Positions 54,662 to 64,000 of a stretch of 64,000 nucleotides of DNA are shown here, piece by piece (position 1 is the first letter of the stretch; every line of letters starts with the position of its first letter). The position numbers and the translations under genes were made by a program. The notes beneath the pieces are model-generated. The model had not been told where the DNA came from. It was given only the letters and a program-made list of their open reading frames with translations, and ran no database searches. The stretch is from Cololabis saira (lineage: Eukaryota > Chordata > Actinopteri > Beloniformes > Belonidae): contig NC_084597.1 in NCBI RefSeq assembly GCF_033807715.1, positions 6,059,847 to 6,123,846 on the forward strand. Direction: 5' to 3'.

Positions 54662-55241
54662 CAGAGCTGGGGATCCATTCAAATGTCAAGAATCAATTCG
54701 ATTCCGATTCTTAAGATTCAGAATCGATTATCACGCTTTGATTCAATCCAATTCGATCCGATATTGATTTGGGTTACTGTTAATAAAACTGTTTTTTCAG
54801 CTGTTGCATGAATTATATGACTGTAGTTCTGCAACATATTAATACTAGTATTATATTGAGATTCAACAGCAAGTATTGCAGCTAATGATGCTGTAAGGAC
54901 CAATCAGCTCCCAGAATGCTGATAGAACTGAAACAGAAACATCATGTGGGTCAGAATTACCAAACAGATCCAGGGAGGAAACAGAGACGGATGAAATCAG
55001 TTTTATTTTTTCCCCATTTATGAGAATTTGGTTTTTAACATTTATGCAAATGTACCCCAAGACAGTATATAAAGCAAAGAAATATAGACAATTTATGCAA
55101 TTATAACTGAAAACTTTAATGTTTTCATACCTTTAAACATATTTAAAGGCAAAAACATGGCACCAGTTATTCTCGTGTCCAACAAAATATTCCTTTTTTG
55201 GGCATAAACAAAAAAGTACCAAAGGTTTTAATGTAATGATG

Positions 55242-55288
<47 letters not shown>

Positions 55289-55393
55289 TTATTTTTTTTT
55301 TAAATCGATATTTTAGACATATGAATCGATTTTTAGGAATTCATATGAGAATCGATGTAAAATCGGAGAATCGATCTTTTCAACACAGGCCTA
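54662..55393. mobile_element. hAT miniature element, AGGGCTGGGGATCGATTC family, copy 2
   Basis: Perfect 8-bp duplication CCCAGAAG (54654-54661 and 55394-55401). Similar to 52024-52802 throughout, with a poly(A)/TA block near 55240-55290. Confidence 0.92.
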
Positions 55394-55401
55394 CCCAGAA
55401 G

Positions 55402-56093
55402 GGGTGTGAGAAGCTCTTTTTCAAAGCTTTGCCTTGGCAGATGTGTATAAGAATTAAGATAAAATAAGATAAGATAGTCCTTTATTGATCCCCAGAGGGG
55501 AAATTCTGGTGCTACAGCAGCTCAAAGTCGAACAACATGAACTCAGACTAAATAAACGATAAAGATAAATTATGAAATAAGTATGTATTTCATACTTATT
55601 ATTTATAAGTATGAAAAAAATAAAAAATACAGTAAAAAAGAAACTGCAACTGAACAAGTGTACTGTAAACTGAATAAATGTACTATAAACATAGTTAGTA
55701 CAGTATAATAAATAGTCTGTTAAGACCTTAAAACAATTAGGTTATACATGTTATCAAAGTAATGCATTTATAAGAATTGATGCTTTTTTTTTGCACCCTT
55801 AATTTCCTGCTTTAACACTTTATTCTATCCAGTTTTTATTACGAACTTCAATACAGATAAACTAGAATAGCTATGGTGTAGTATCCGGTTCTGCCACCAG
55901 GTGGCGCCTCTCGTTTATGAAGAAGTGAGTTAGCCGAGTGTGGCATAAATAGTAAAATCCCTGTTTTCCAGACAGAAAAGCTCTGCTAGCTCTGACTTTG
56001 TTGGTAAACGGCACAGCAGATCATTTCTCTGTAGTTGTATTGATTAGGTAGCCAGACAGACTAGTTAACAGGCTAATAAACATAGAAAACTAA
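55402..56093. mobile_element. Rex-type LINE 3' tail and unassigned sequence
   Basis: GATAGTCCTTTATTGATCCC followed by CAGAGGGGAAATTCTGGTGC (about 55473-55514) is a well-known teleost LINE 3' end (Rex1/L2 group), here reversed. From about 55740 to 56090 nothing is recognised. Confidence 0.6.
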
Positions 56094-57006
56094 GGGCCAA
56101 ATCCACAAAGAATAGATTGCGGCAACAAATAGCACTGTGAATTGCGCTGCATTTGCGCCCGCAATTTGCCCCGCTTTAAGGTCCTATTCACAAAAGATTT
56201 TGCTCTAATGATATGCCGGCGCAGACACGCCCATAAAGTTTTGCAGCTGAGTGCAATTTTCCCTTGTCTGAGTGAGCGGAGCTGTTTCCAGTGTTCTCCG
56301 TATTTCAGCACACAGATTGGTCCATAATGAAAACTGCAGAGAGCACAACAGCCTCAACTTTCACGTATTTGTACTTCTCTAGTATTTCGCATGTATGACA
56401 TAAGCTAATGAATTGTCAAATGTTAAGAGGCTGTGCGCATTTATATGTTTATATGGTGGAATTGTTTGTAATAAAGCAGCCCCTTACTGTATGGATGAAT
56501 CCTGAGCTCCGTTCTGTTATTTTTAAATCCGAGATAAGTCCACAACCCCACTTGATCTGACTGTCTACAGTCATGGATGACTGTAGATTTCACCCTTAAT
56601 ATCATTCAGTATCACACAGGCTTGAATGATATTGAAGAGAGAGAGAAACAGAGACAGATGGGGAGTGAGGAGTTTGCGGGCAGTTAATACACGCTTCGAA
56701 AAGACGGTATTTGCTCCACTATTTTTGCGTGTGGCAAATAGCGCTGGCCTTTGTGAATTAGACGTTTTTTGCAATGAGGCTTATTTGCATAGAAAGGGGG
56801 CAATTTTGCACCGAATGTATGAATATTACCTAATTTACATACATGCAAATGGCACAGGTGCACCATGACACTATTTGCTTGGCAGCGCAGTTTGTGGTGC
56901 AATTCGCCCTTTGCGGGTGCTTTGTGAATTAGACGCTCTCTTTTTGTCTCATTTGCACCGGTTTAGCGGCCGCAAAAGCCGCGCAATCCTTTTGTGGATT
57001 TGGCCC
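56094..57006. mobile_element. Harbinger-type miniature element with GGGCCAAATCCACAAAG ends
   Basis: Inverted ends GGGCCAAATCCACAAAGAAT and TTTTGTGGATTTGGCCC, 3-bp duplication TAA (56091-56093 and 57007-57009), the size and type of target preferred by PIF/Harbinger. The interior has many TTTGCGCC/GGCGCAAA-like words and no transposase. Confidence 0.88.
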
Positions 57007-57292
57007 TAAGGGTTTTAGAAACCAGCACAGGCCGAAAGCCGCTTGATGGCGCAGATAGTAGTTACGAGTGCTGAAGGGGATAAATTATATGCTTCCTCAA
57101 AACAAAATAAAGGAGAATAATAGTGGTGGCAGAAACTATTGATAGATTTCCTGGCGAGACAGTAATGATGAATAACTGTTCATGCCGCTGGTTCTTGCAC
57201 CTGCTTCCAGGAGGTGAAACAACATTAACCATGTTTGAAATGTGTTTGTTTTTCACCTGACCGTTCCCACACATCAGTCTATTAGTCTATTA

Positions 57293-59109
57293 GACAGGGT
57301 CAATTTTCACAAAATCAGAACCCCGAAGGCATTTTGCGAATATTTATAACTGACAACATTCCTAGGGGTATTAAGGGGTGCTGGATCCAAATCTGCTGTA
57401 TATGAAGCTCAAAAATGTCCCAAAATTCCTCAGAATTGAGAAATCCAACATGGTCGCCACTGCCAGGCTGAAATCTATTTTTCAGTATCTCTTTTTGACT
57501 AAACAAGGTACAAACATGAATTAAAGCTGCAATCAGCGATGAACGGGCCCTCGCGCGTGCAATTTTCACCCATAAAGATCAAGGACTCTTTATGTCAAAC
57601 CATTCAAAAAATATTGCAGAAAACTATCAGATATCGACCAATCAGAAGAAGGGGCGGGGCTAATTTGCACCAATTATGTTCAAGGACTCAAAACCGAGTC
57701 CGATGACACCACACACGACTCTTTATGTCAAACCATTCAAAAGTTATGGCAGAAAGTAGGAACTATCAAATATGGACCAATCAGATGAAGGGAGGGGAGG
57801 CGCGTTTTTTGGCGTGTATCGTCGCCACGGTAACGCTTTTGAAAGAGAAAAGAAATCCGCGTCGTCGCAGGACAGAGACGCACATTTTGAGGTATAACAC
57901 ACCTGGGTGCACGTTACGGTTCGGGCCGTATTAACTGCCGAAGAAATAGCATAAATTGCACCAGAATTACACAATTAATTCAAAATGGCCGACTTCCTGT
58001 TTGGTTTCGGCCATGGCGCCAAGAGACTTTTCTTTTAGTTGCGACATGATACAGGTGTGTACAGATTTTCGTCCATGTACGTCAAACCGTATTGTGGGGC
58101 TTGAGGCACAAAGTATTCTAGGGGGCGCTGTTGAGCCGTTAGGCCACGCTCATAAATGCAAACCATTAAATATAAAATTTTTCGCCAGGCCTGGCTTGCG
58201 TGCAAAATTTGGTGACTTTTGGGGCACGTTTAGGGGGGCAAAAAGGCCCTCATTTCATCAGAAGAAAAAGAAAGAATAAAGAAAAATTCCTACAGATACA
58301 ATAGGGCCTTCGCACTGCAAGTGCTCGGGCCCTAATTAAATGTACTTTTGTAAGTTTTCCTACATGGGCAATTCGATGCCATATTCAGAATTGAGATGTA
58401 ATGTGAAGAAACTGCTTAGATATTGCAAAAAAAGTTGTTTTTTACTATGAATAATTACTCAGTTATTATTATTAGGCTACTTTTACTTACTTTGTATTTT
58501 GTTTTGAGGTCAAATGTACAAACAAATGTACAAAAAGTTACGAACTTGAATTAAATGTTCACAGGTTTTCACACATGGGAATTTAACATCCTGTCCTGAT
58601 TTAGATCAAGTGTCAATAATCAGCACAAGTATAGAGAAAAAGGTGGTCATTAGTGATAAAGAGGTTGTCATGTAGGAAAACTTACAAAGGTACATTTAAT
58701 TCATGTTTGTACCTTGTTTGGTCAAAAAGATTTACTGAAAGATAGATTTCAGCCAGGTGGCCATGTTGGAAACATGATACGTCTACTTTAGCCACCAGCA
58801 TTATGCTGCTAAAGGCTAATTTATGAGAATTGTTTTGTTTTCTTTTTTTTATCCGGTTTCTCCGGTCTCTCTGTTCTACTTTAGCCACCAGCGTTACTCT
58901 GCTAAAGGCTAATTCATGAGAATTGTTTTGTTTTCTTGTTTTTCTACTTTAGCATTTCTCAATTTTGAGGCATTTTGGGACATTTCTGAGCTTCATATAC
59001 AGCAGATTTGGATTCAGCACCCCTTAATACCCCTAGAAATGTTGTATATTGTAAATATTCACAAAATGCCTTCAGCACTTTAAATAAGCACATTTTCAGA
59101 AATTCTGCC
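57293..59109. mobile_element. Palindromic miniature DNA element (family E), copy 4, inverted and interrupted
   Basis: Starts GACAGGGTCAATTTTCAC and ends TTTTCAGAAATTCTGCC. It contains a family D element at 57525-58335, and a tandem CTACTTTAGCCACCAGC insertion at about 58772-58953. Confidence 0.85.
57525..58335. mobile_element. Family D element flanked by TTAA
   Basis: Begins AGCTGCAATCAGCGATGAAC and ends GCAAGTGCTCGGGCCCTAA, with TTAA on each side (57521-57524 and 58336-58339). The family E copies without it show the simple target CATGAATTAAATGTAC, so both borders are defined. TTAA is the piggyBac target, but the ends do not look piggyBac, so no superfamily is assigned. Confidence 0.8.
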
Positions 59110-59481
59110 TCGACTTTATATCTGCTGGTGTCTATCAATGTAAAGTGTTGTTAAAAAACATTTAACAATATCTGGGATCTTTGATGCACAATTGCAACGT
59201 GTTTCCAGGAACAACTGAGTGACATCCATTACATTGATTAAAACTCCTAAAAATGGGTTAATGGAGGACCGGGAGGAATTAAGCTGGAGAGACAACTATA
59301 GTTCACTCCCATATTTCAACAAGTCCTAAAAACAAACATAAATACGCCCGTCTGGATGAGATACGGCGGCTTCAACGTCACGCTGTATAAAGTTTAAGTG
59401 AGTTTGCTTTACAGCGAGACATAAAAGGAGGTCGGCGGTACATTTAGATCACTGGCAGTGTGGATTTTTCTTTGCATTGGG

Positions 59482-59512
<31 letters not shown>

Positions 59513-60150
59513 TAAGTTTCAATTAAAAAAAAAATTGAAAACTATCCTGTAAATCACAAAAACTGCAATTATAATCACATTTTTTTCTATCAAATATGTC
59601 CAGAAGAGGTTATTTCATTTAATTTAATTTCAATTTTATTTATTCCGTATCATGGAAATGGTAGTTCACATACATTCCATTCCATGATCGAAAAGGGGGG
59701 CAAGAAATAAAGCTCAATAAAAAAAAAAAAAAAAAAAAAAAAAAGAAGAAGAAAGCCTTATATTACAAGCCCCTTTCTCAAAAAAAAAAAAAAAAAATAC
59801 ATATGAAGATGGTCTGTCCGTCTGTTCAACAGTGGCTGCTTATATAATACCAAAAAAAATAATGGAAAAAACAAAACAAAACAAAAAAAAAGAAAACATA
59901 CACAATAACTCACCAACAACACCAAAAAAAAAAGATATTTTACCCGTTAAATTCATATTGTCTTTATACAATTTCTTGAACTGGTGAATATTTGTACAAT
60001 CCTTTAAATCAATTGTTAAGGAGTTCCATAATTTTACACCACATACCGAAATACACATTTGTTTTAAAGTAGTTCCTATGGTCCTTATTTTCGGAACTAA
60101 ACACAAAAAAGCGTTGTATATTTTGAGCTGTTAAAGGAAACCCCTTACCG
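59110..60150 (-). mobile_element. LINE 3'-end fragment with A/T-rich runs
   Basis: The minus strand encodes ENKDHRNYFKTNVYFGMWCK, then KLWNSLTIDLKDCTNIHQFK and KLYKDN, the C-terminus of an L2/Rex-type reverse transcriptase, with the frame broken near 60050. Poly(A) runs occur near 59480, 59720 and 59780. Confidence 0.7.
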
Positions 60151-60550
60151 GCAGCAATACTTTGTCCTTTATCTCTCATTCCTCCATTGAATTCCTCTCC
60201 GTCCACAAGTCAGGCTCACACCTCCTTCTTCCCTACTTTCTCTCTCTATTTCCCTGCCTGACACGACCACCTCCCTCTAATTTCCTCGTCTGTTGTCTCC
60301 CTCAGTGCCAGCCCTCTTTCAAACTGCACACCAACCTCTTCCTCTCCGTCTCTCCCTCTCTCTTTTTTCTGCAGCTCTCTCCCAGCAGACCGTTTTTTAG
60401 TCCCGTTCACCCACTGTGGGAAAACAACTCATTATGGGACTGTGGGCGTTTTTTGACCCGGTGGGGAGGGAGGGTACAGCGCTGTGATCAAGGTCACATT
60501 ATCAGCTCAGAGAGGAGAGAGAGGGCCTGGGTGGACAAAAGGGACGGGGC
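60151..60550. other. No gene recognised
   Basis: CT-rich sequence with a 140-codon plus-strand frame (60162-60584) of low complexity; not accepted as coding. Confidence 0.35.
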
Positions 60551-60557
60551 TGGTGGG

Positions 60558-63018
60558 GGAATGGGTGGTGGTGGTGGGGGATAAAAATGTATCACGATAA
60601 TTTCTGGCATTTATCCCGATAACGATAAAAATGACGATAAAAAAAAATACCAATTCAACTCCATCTTTTCAACTATAAATCTATCTCGCTCTCAGATCTG
60701 CCATGTTTGTTACACAAAAACCTCATCAACAGGAATTTATCTTCCTTCCTTCCTTCCTTCCTTCCTTCCTTCCTTCCTTCCTTCCTTCCTTCCTTCCTTC
60801 CTTCCTTCCTTCCTTCCTTCCTTCTGCTCTCTCCTTCCTTCTTCCCTTCCTCTTTTCTCCCTTCCTTCCTTCCTTCCTTCCTTCCGCTCTCTCCTTCCTT
60901 CTTCCCTTCCTCTTTTCTCCCTTCCTTCCTCATTTCCTTGTTTTCTCCCTTCCTTCCTTCCTTCCTTCCTCCTTCCTTCCTTCCTTCCTTCCTCCTTTCC
61001 TTGTTTTCTCCCTTCCTTCCTTCCTTCCTTCCTTCGGCTCTCTGCTTCCTTCTTCACCTTCCTCTTTTCTCCCTTCCTTCTCCCATTTCTTTCCTTCCTT
61101 CCTTCCTTCCTTCCTTCCTTCCTTCTTCCCTTCCTCTTTTCTCCCTTCCTTCCTCATTTCCTTGTTTTCTCCCATTTCCTTCCTTCCTTCCTTCCTTCCT
61201 TCCTTCCTTCCTTCCTTCTGCTCTCTCCTTCCTTCTTCCCTTCCTCTTTTCTCCCTTCCTTCTCCCATTTCCTTCCTTCCTTCCTTCCTTCCTTCCTTCC
61301 TTCCTTCCTTCCTTCCGCTCTCTCCTTCCTTCTTCCCTTCCTCGTTTTCTCCCTTCCTTCCTCCTTTCCTTGTTTTCTCCCTTCCTTCCTTCCTTCCTTC
61401 CTTCCTTCCTTCCTTCCTTCCTTCCTTCCTTCCTTCCTTCCTTCCTTCCTTCCTTCCTTGTTTTCTCCCTTCCTTCCTTCCTTCCTTCCTTCCTTACTTC
61501 CTTCCTTCCTTCCTTCCTTCCTTGTTTTCTCCCTTCCTTCCTTCCTTCCTTCCTTCCTTCCTCCCTCCTTTCCTTGTTTTCTCCCTTCCTTCCTTCCTTC
61601 CTTCCTTGTTTTCTCCCTTCCTTCCTTCCTTCCTTGTTTTCTCCCTTCCTTCCTTCCTTCCTTCCTTCCTTGTTTTCTCCCTTCCTTCCTTCCTTCCTTC
61701 CTTCCTTCCTTCCTTCCTTCCTTGTTTTCTCCCTTCCTTCCTTCCTTCCTTCCTTCCTTCCTTCCTTCTTCACCTTCCTCTTTTCTCCCTTCCTTCTCCC
61801 ATTTCCTTCCTTCCTTCCTTCCTTCCTTCCTTCCTTCCTTCCTTCCTTCCTTCCTTCCTCCCTCCTTTCCTTGTTTTCTCCCTTCCTTGTTTTCTCCCTT
61901 CCTTCCTTCCTTCCTTGTTTTCTCCCTTCCTTCCTTCCTTCCTTCCTTGTTTTCTCCCTTCCTTCCTTCCTTCCTTCCTTCCTTCCTTCCTTCCTTGTTT
62001 TCTCCCTTCCTTCCTTCCTTCCTTCCTTCCTTCCTTCCTTCCTTCCTTCCTTCCTTCCTTCTTCACCTTCCTCTTTTCTCCCTTCCTTCTCCCATTTCCT
62101 TCCTTCCTTCCTTCCTTCCTTCCTTCCTTCTTCACCTTCCTCTTTTCTCCCTTCCTTCTCCCATTTCCTTCCTTCCTTCCTTCCTTCCTTCCTTCCTTCC
62201 TTCCTTCCTTCCTTCCTTCCTTCCTTCCTTCCTTCCTTCCTTCCTTCCTTCCGCTCTCTCCTTCCTTCTTCCCTTCCTCTTTTCTCCCTTCCTTCCTCCT
62301 TTCCTTGTTTTCTCCCTTCCTTCCTTCCTTCCTTCCTTCCTTCTTTCCTTCCTTGTTTTCTCCCTTCCTTCCTTCCTTCTTTCCTTCCTTGTTTTCTCCC
62401 TTCCTTCCTTCCTTCCTTCCTTCCTTCCTTGTTTTCTCCCTTCCTTCCTTCCCTTCCTTCCTTCCTTCCTTGTTTTCTCCCTTCCTTCCTTCCTTCCTTC
62501 CTTCCTTGTTTTCTCCCTTCCTTCCTTCCTTCCTTCCTTCTTCACCTTCCTCTTTTCTCCCATTTCCTTCCTTCCTTCCTTCCTTCCTTCCTTCCTTCCT
62601 TCCTTCCTTCCTTCCTTCCTTCCTTCCTTCCTTCCTTCCTTGTTTTCTCCCTTCCTTCCTTCCTTCCTTGTTTTCTCCCTTCCTTCCTTCCTTCCTTGTT
62701 TTCTCCCTTCCTTCCTTCCTTCCTTCCTTCCTTGTTTTCTCCCTTCCTTCCTTCCTTCCTTCCTTCCTTGTTTTCTCCCTTCCTTCCTTCCTTCCTTCCT
62801 TCCTTCCTTCCTTCCTTCCTTCCTTCCTTCCTTCCTTCCTTCCTTCCTTCCTTCCTTCCTTCTTCACCTTCCTCTTTTCTCCCTTCCTTCTCCCATTTCC
62901 TTCCTTCCTTCCTTCCTTCCTTCAGGGGAATTTATCGTTTTTACCGTGAGATACAAATTCTTACCGTGGGGAATTTTTTGGACGGTTTATCGTGAACGGT
63001 AAAATATCACCCATTCCT
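60558..63018. mobile_element. hAT miniature element (GGGCGATATTTTACC family) with 2.2-kb TTCC expansion, copy 3
   Basis: The left side carries AAAATGTATCACGATAATTT and the CCATCTTTTCAACTATAAAT motif of copy 1, and the right side GTGAACGGTAAAATATCACC then CATTCCTA, in opposite orientation to copies 1 and 2. Between about 60740 and 62925 it is entirely TTCC repeats. Confidence 0.8.
60740..62925. repeat. 2.2-kb polypyrimidine (TTCC)n satellite with higher-order structure
   Basis: TTCC runs are broken by recurring TTGTTTTCTCCC and TTCACCTTCCTCTTTTCTCC phrases, spaced at irregular multiples of four. The 500-760-codon frames on both strands are repeats of Leu-Pro-Ser-Phe or Lys-Glu-Gly-Arg and are not genes. 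Confidence 0.97.
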
Positions 63019-63536
63019 AGTGGGGGGGTGAAAAATGGGTGCAGGGATGTAGTTAAGAGTCCACTGCTTTGCCAGCAGAGATCAACCACCTTCAACTGAC
63101 TGGATTCGCCCATTTCTGCACTTTAGAAAAGACTAATCTGGCGTGACTTGTAGCTGTTTCTATCCCCGCGTCCTTGGACTCACGGTCTCTCAGTGGACCT
63201 CTTCACTTCCCTCGCTGTAATGTCCAATTAATCAAGTAGGTCAAAGAGACAGAACAAGAGAGAAAGAAACATGTGACCACCAGGAGACAATGAAAAGAGA
63301 GAGAGGGAGAGAGCGGCGGTGAGAAACGCAGAAGGTTGTGGGTTATTCTGGCTCCCGATCAGCTGCTCCGAGGAATCCAATGATTCACATTATCAAAGAT
63401 ATTATTTATTTATTTATTCATTTCGATCATGTGCTCAGTATGGTACACTCATTCATAACATGTCGTGTAATCATTTGGATCGAAAAGGAATAGGCTGAAG
63501 CTCTGAGCTTATAAATGCCTTTAACCTTCACATTAT
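63019..63536. other. No gene; LINE-tail-like segment
   Basis: ATTTATTTATTTATTCATTTCG (about 63403-63425) with GAAAAGGAATAGGCTGAAGC resembles the LINE tail near 21204-21310. The remainder is unassigned. Confidence 0.4.
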
Positions 63537-64000
63537 TAGGGCCCGAACACTTACAGTGCGAAGAAATTTGATATTTAATGGTTTGCATTAATGGGCGTGG
63601 CCTAATGGCTCAACAGCGCCCCCTAGAAAACTTTGTGCCTCAAGCCCCACAATACGGTTGGACATACATGCACGAAAATCGCTACACACCTGTATCATGG
63701 CACAACTTAAATTAAAGTCTCTTGGCGCCATGGCCGAAACCCAACAGGAAGTCGGCCATTTTGAATTAATCCTTTCATTTTGGCGAAATTTATGCCATTC
63801 CTTCGGCAGTTAATTCAGCCCGAACCATAACGTGCCCCCAAGTGTGTTATACATCAAAATGTGCGTCTCCATCCTGCCACTACGTGCATTACTTTTCTCT
63901 TTCAAAAGCGTTACCGTGGCGACGCTAGACGCCAAAAAGCCCGCCCACCCTTCATCTGATTGGTCCATATTTGATAGGTCCCAAAAAGTCACCAAATTTT
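63537..64000. mobile_element. Family D element, runs off the window
   Basis: TTAGGGCCCGAACACTTACAG begins the end opposite to that at 57525, and the body GGGCGTGGCCTAATGGCTCA matches in reverse orientation. The other end is outside the window. Confidence 0.8.

Noticed and set aside
60703..62995. Open frames of 748 and 762 codons on the plus strand and up to 365 on the minus strand
   Set aside because: They are direct translations of TTCC repeats (Leu-Pro-Ser-Phe or Lys-Glu-Gly-Arg), equally open in several frames on both strands.

Overview
This window is vertebrate nuclear DNA, almost certainly from a teleost fish. The evidence is introns with GT/AG borders, L1-, L2- and Rex-type LINE fragments, tRNA-headed SINEs, many hAT, piggyBac and Harbinger miniature elements, and very long microsatellites. 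It has no bacterial-style operons, no CRISPR array and no intact tRNA or rRNA gene. One 500-base run of N (29142-29641) is an assembly gap.

Two host genes are recognisable, both on the minus strand. The first is adenylate kinase 1 (ak1), with six exons carrying coding sequence between 10727 and 19829. All splice sites are present, but four extra single bases sit in short homopolymers inside coding exons. The same kind of extra base recurs in a transposon copy at 20.2-20.8 kb and in a Harbinger transposase at 24.5-24.7 kb, so I read them as consensus errors rather than gene death. The second is the 3' part of G-protein signalling modulator 1 (gpsm1): exons at 45924-46124, 50391-50596 and 51805-51955 encode all four GoLoco motifs and the stop codon. 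Its TPR-coding 5' part lies beyond the window. Human AK1 and GPSM1 both map to 9q34, which fits old conserved linkage.

Everything else is mobile or repetitive DNA, much of it nested. From left to right: a 3.3 kb composite element (224-3488) with a foldback element inside it; hAT miniature elements and L1 3' ends (4.7-9 kb); ak1 with introns full of hAT, piggyBac, SINE and microsatellite insertions (10.7-19.8 kb); a hAT composite holding a two-gene Harbinger element (23670-27163); a GAAA-rich hAT copy (27666-28703); the gap; a hAT element, a SINE and L1 pieces (30.2-33.4 kb); a small non-autonomous LTR retroelement (33.7-34.6 kb); a miniature element carrying an ITS2/28S rRNA fragment (35.7-36.4 kb); a transposon carrying a captured ttpa-like first exon (36820-37838); L2 LINE pieces (38.4-40.5 kb); gpsm1 with repeat-filled introns; and a repeat-only right end with a 2.2 kb polypyrimidine tract (60.7-62.9 kb).

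The most novel item is the 1019-bp transposon at 36820-37838. It has terminal inverted repeats, a 2-bp AT target duplication and a matching empty site at about 12.97-13.0 kb. It contains the promoter-proximal exon of an alpha-tocopherol-transfer-protein-like gene, including ATG, CRAL-TRIO start and splice donor, with an expanded 30-bp coding repeat. It is a candidate vertebrate Pack-type (gene-capturing) transposon.
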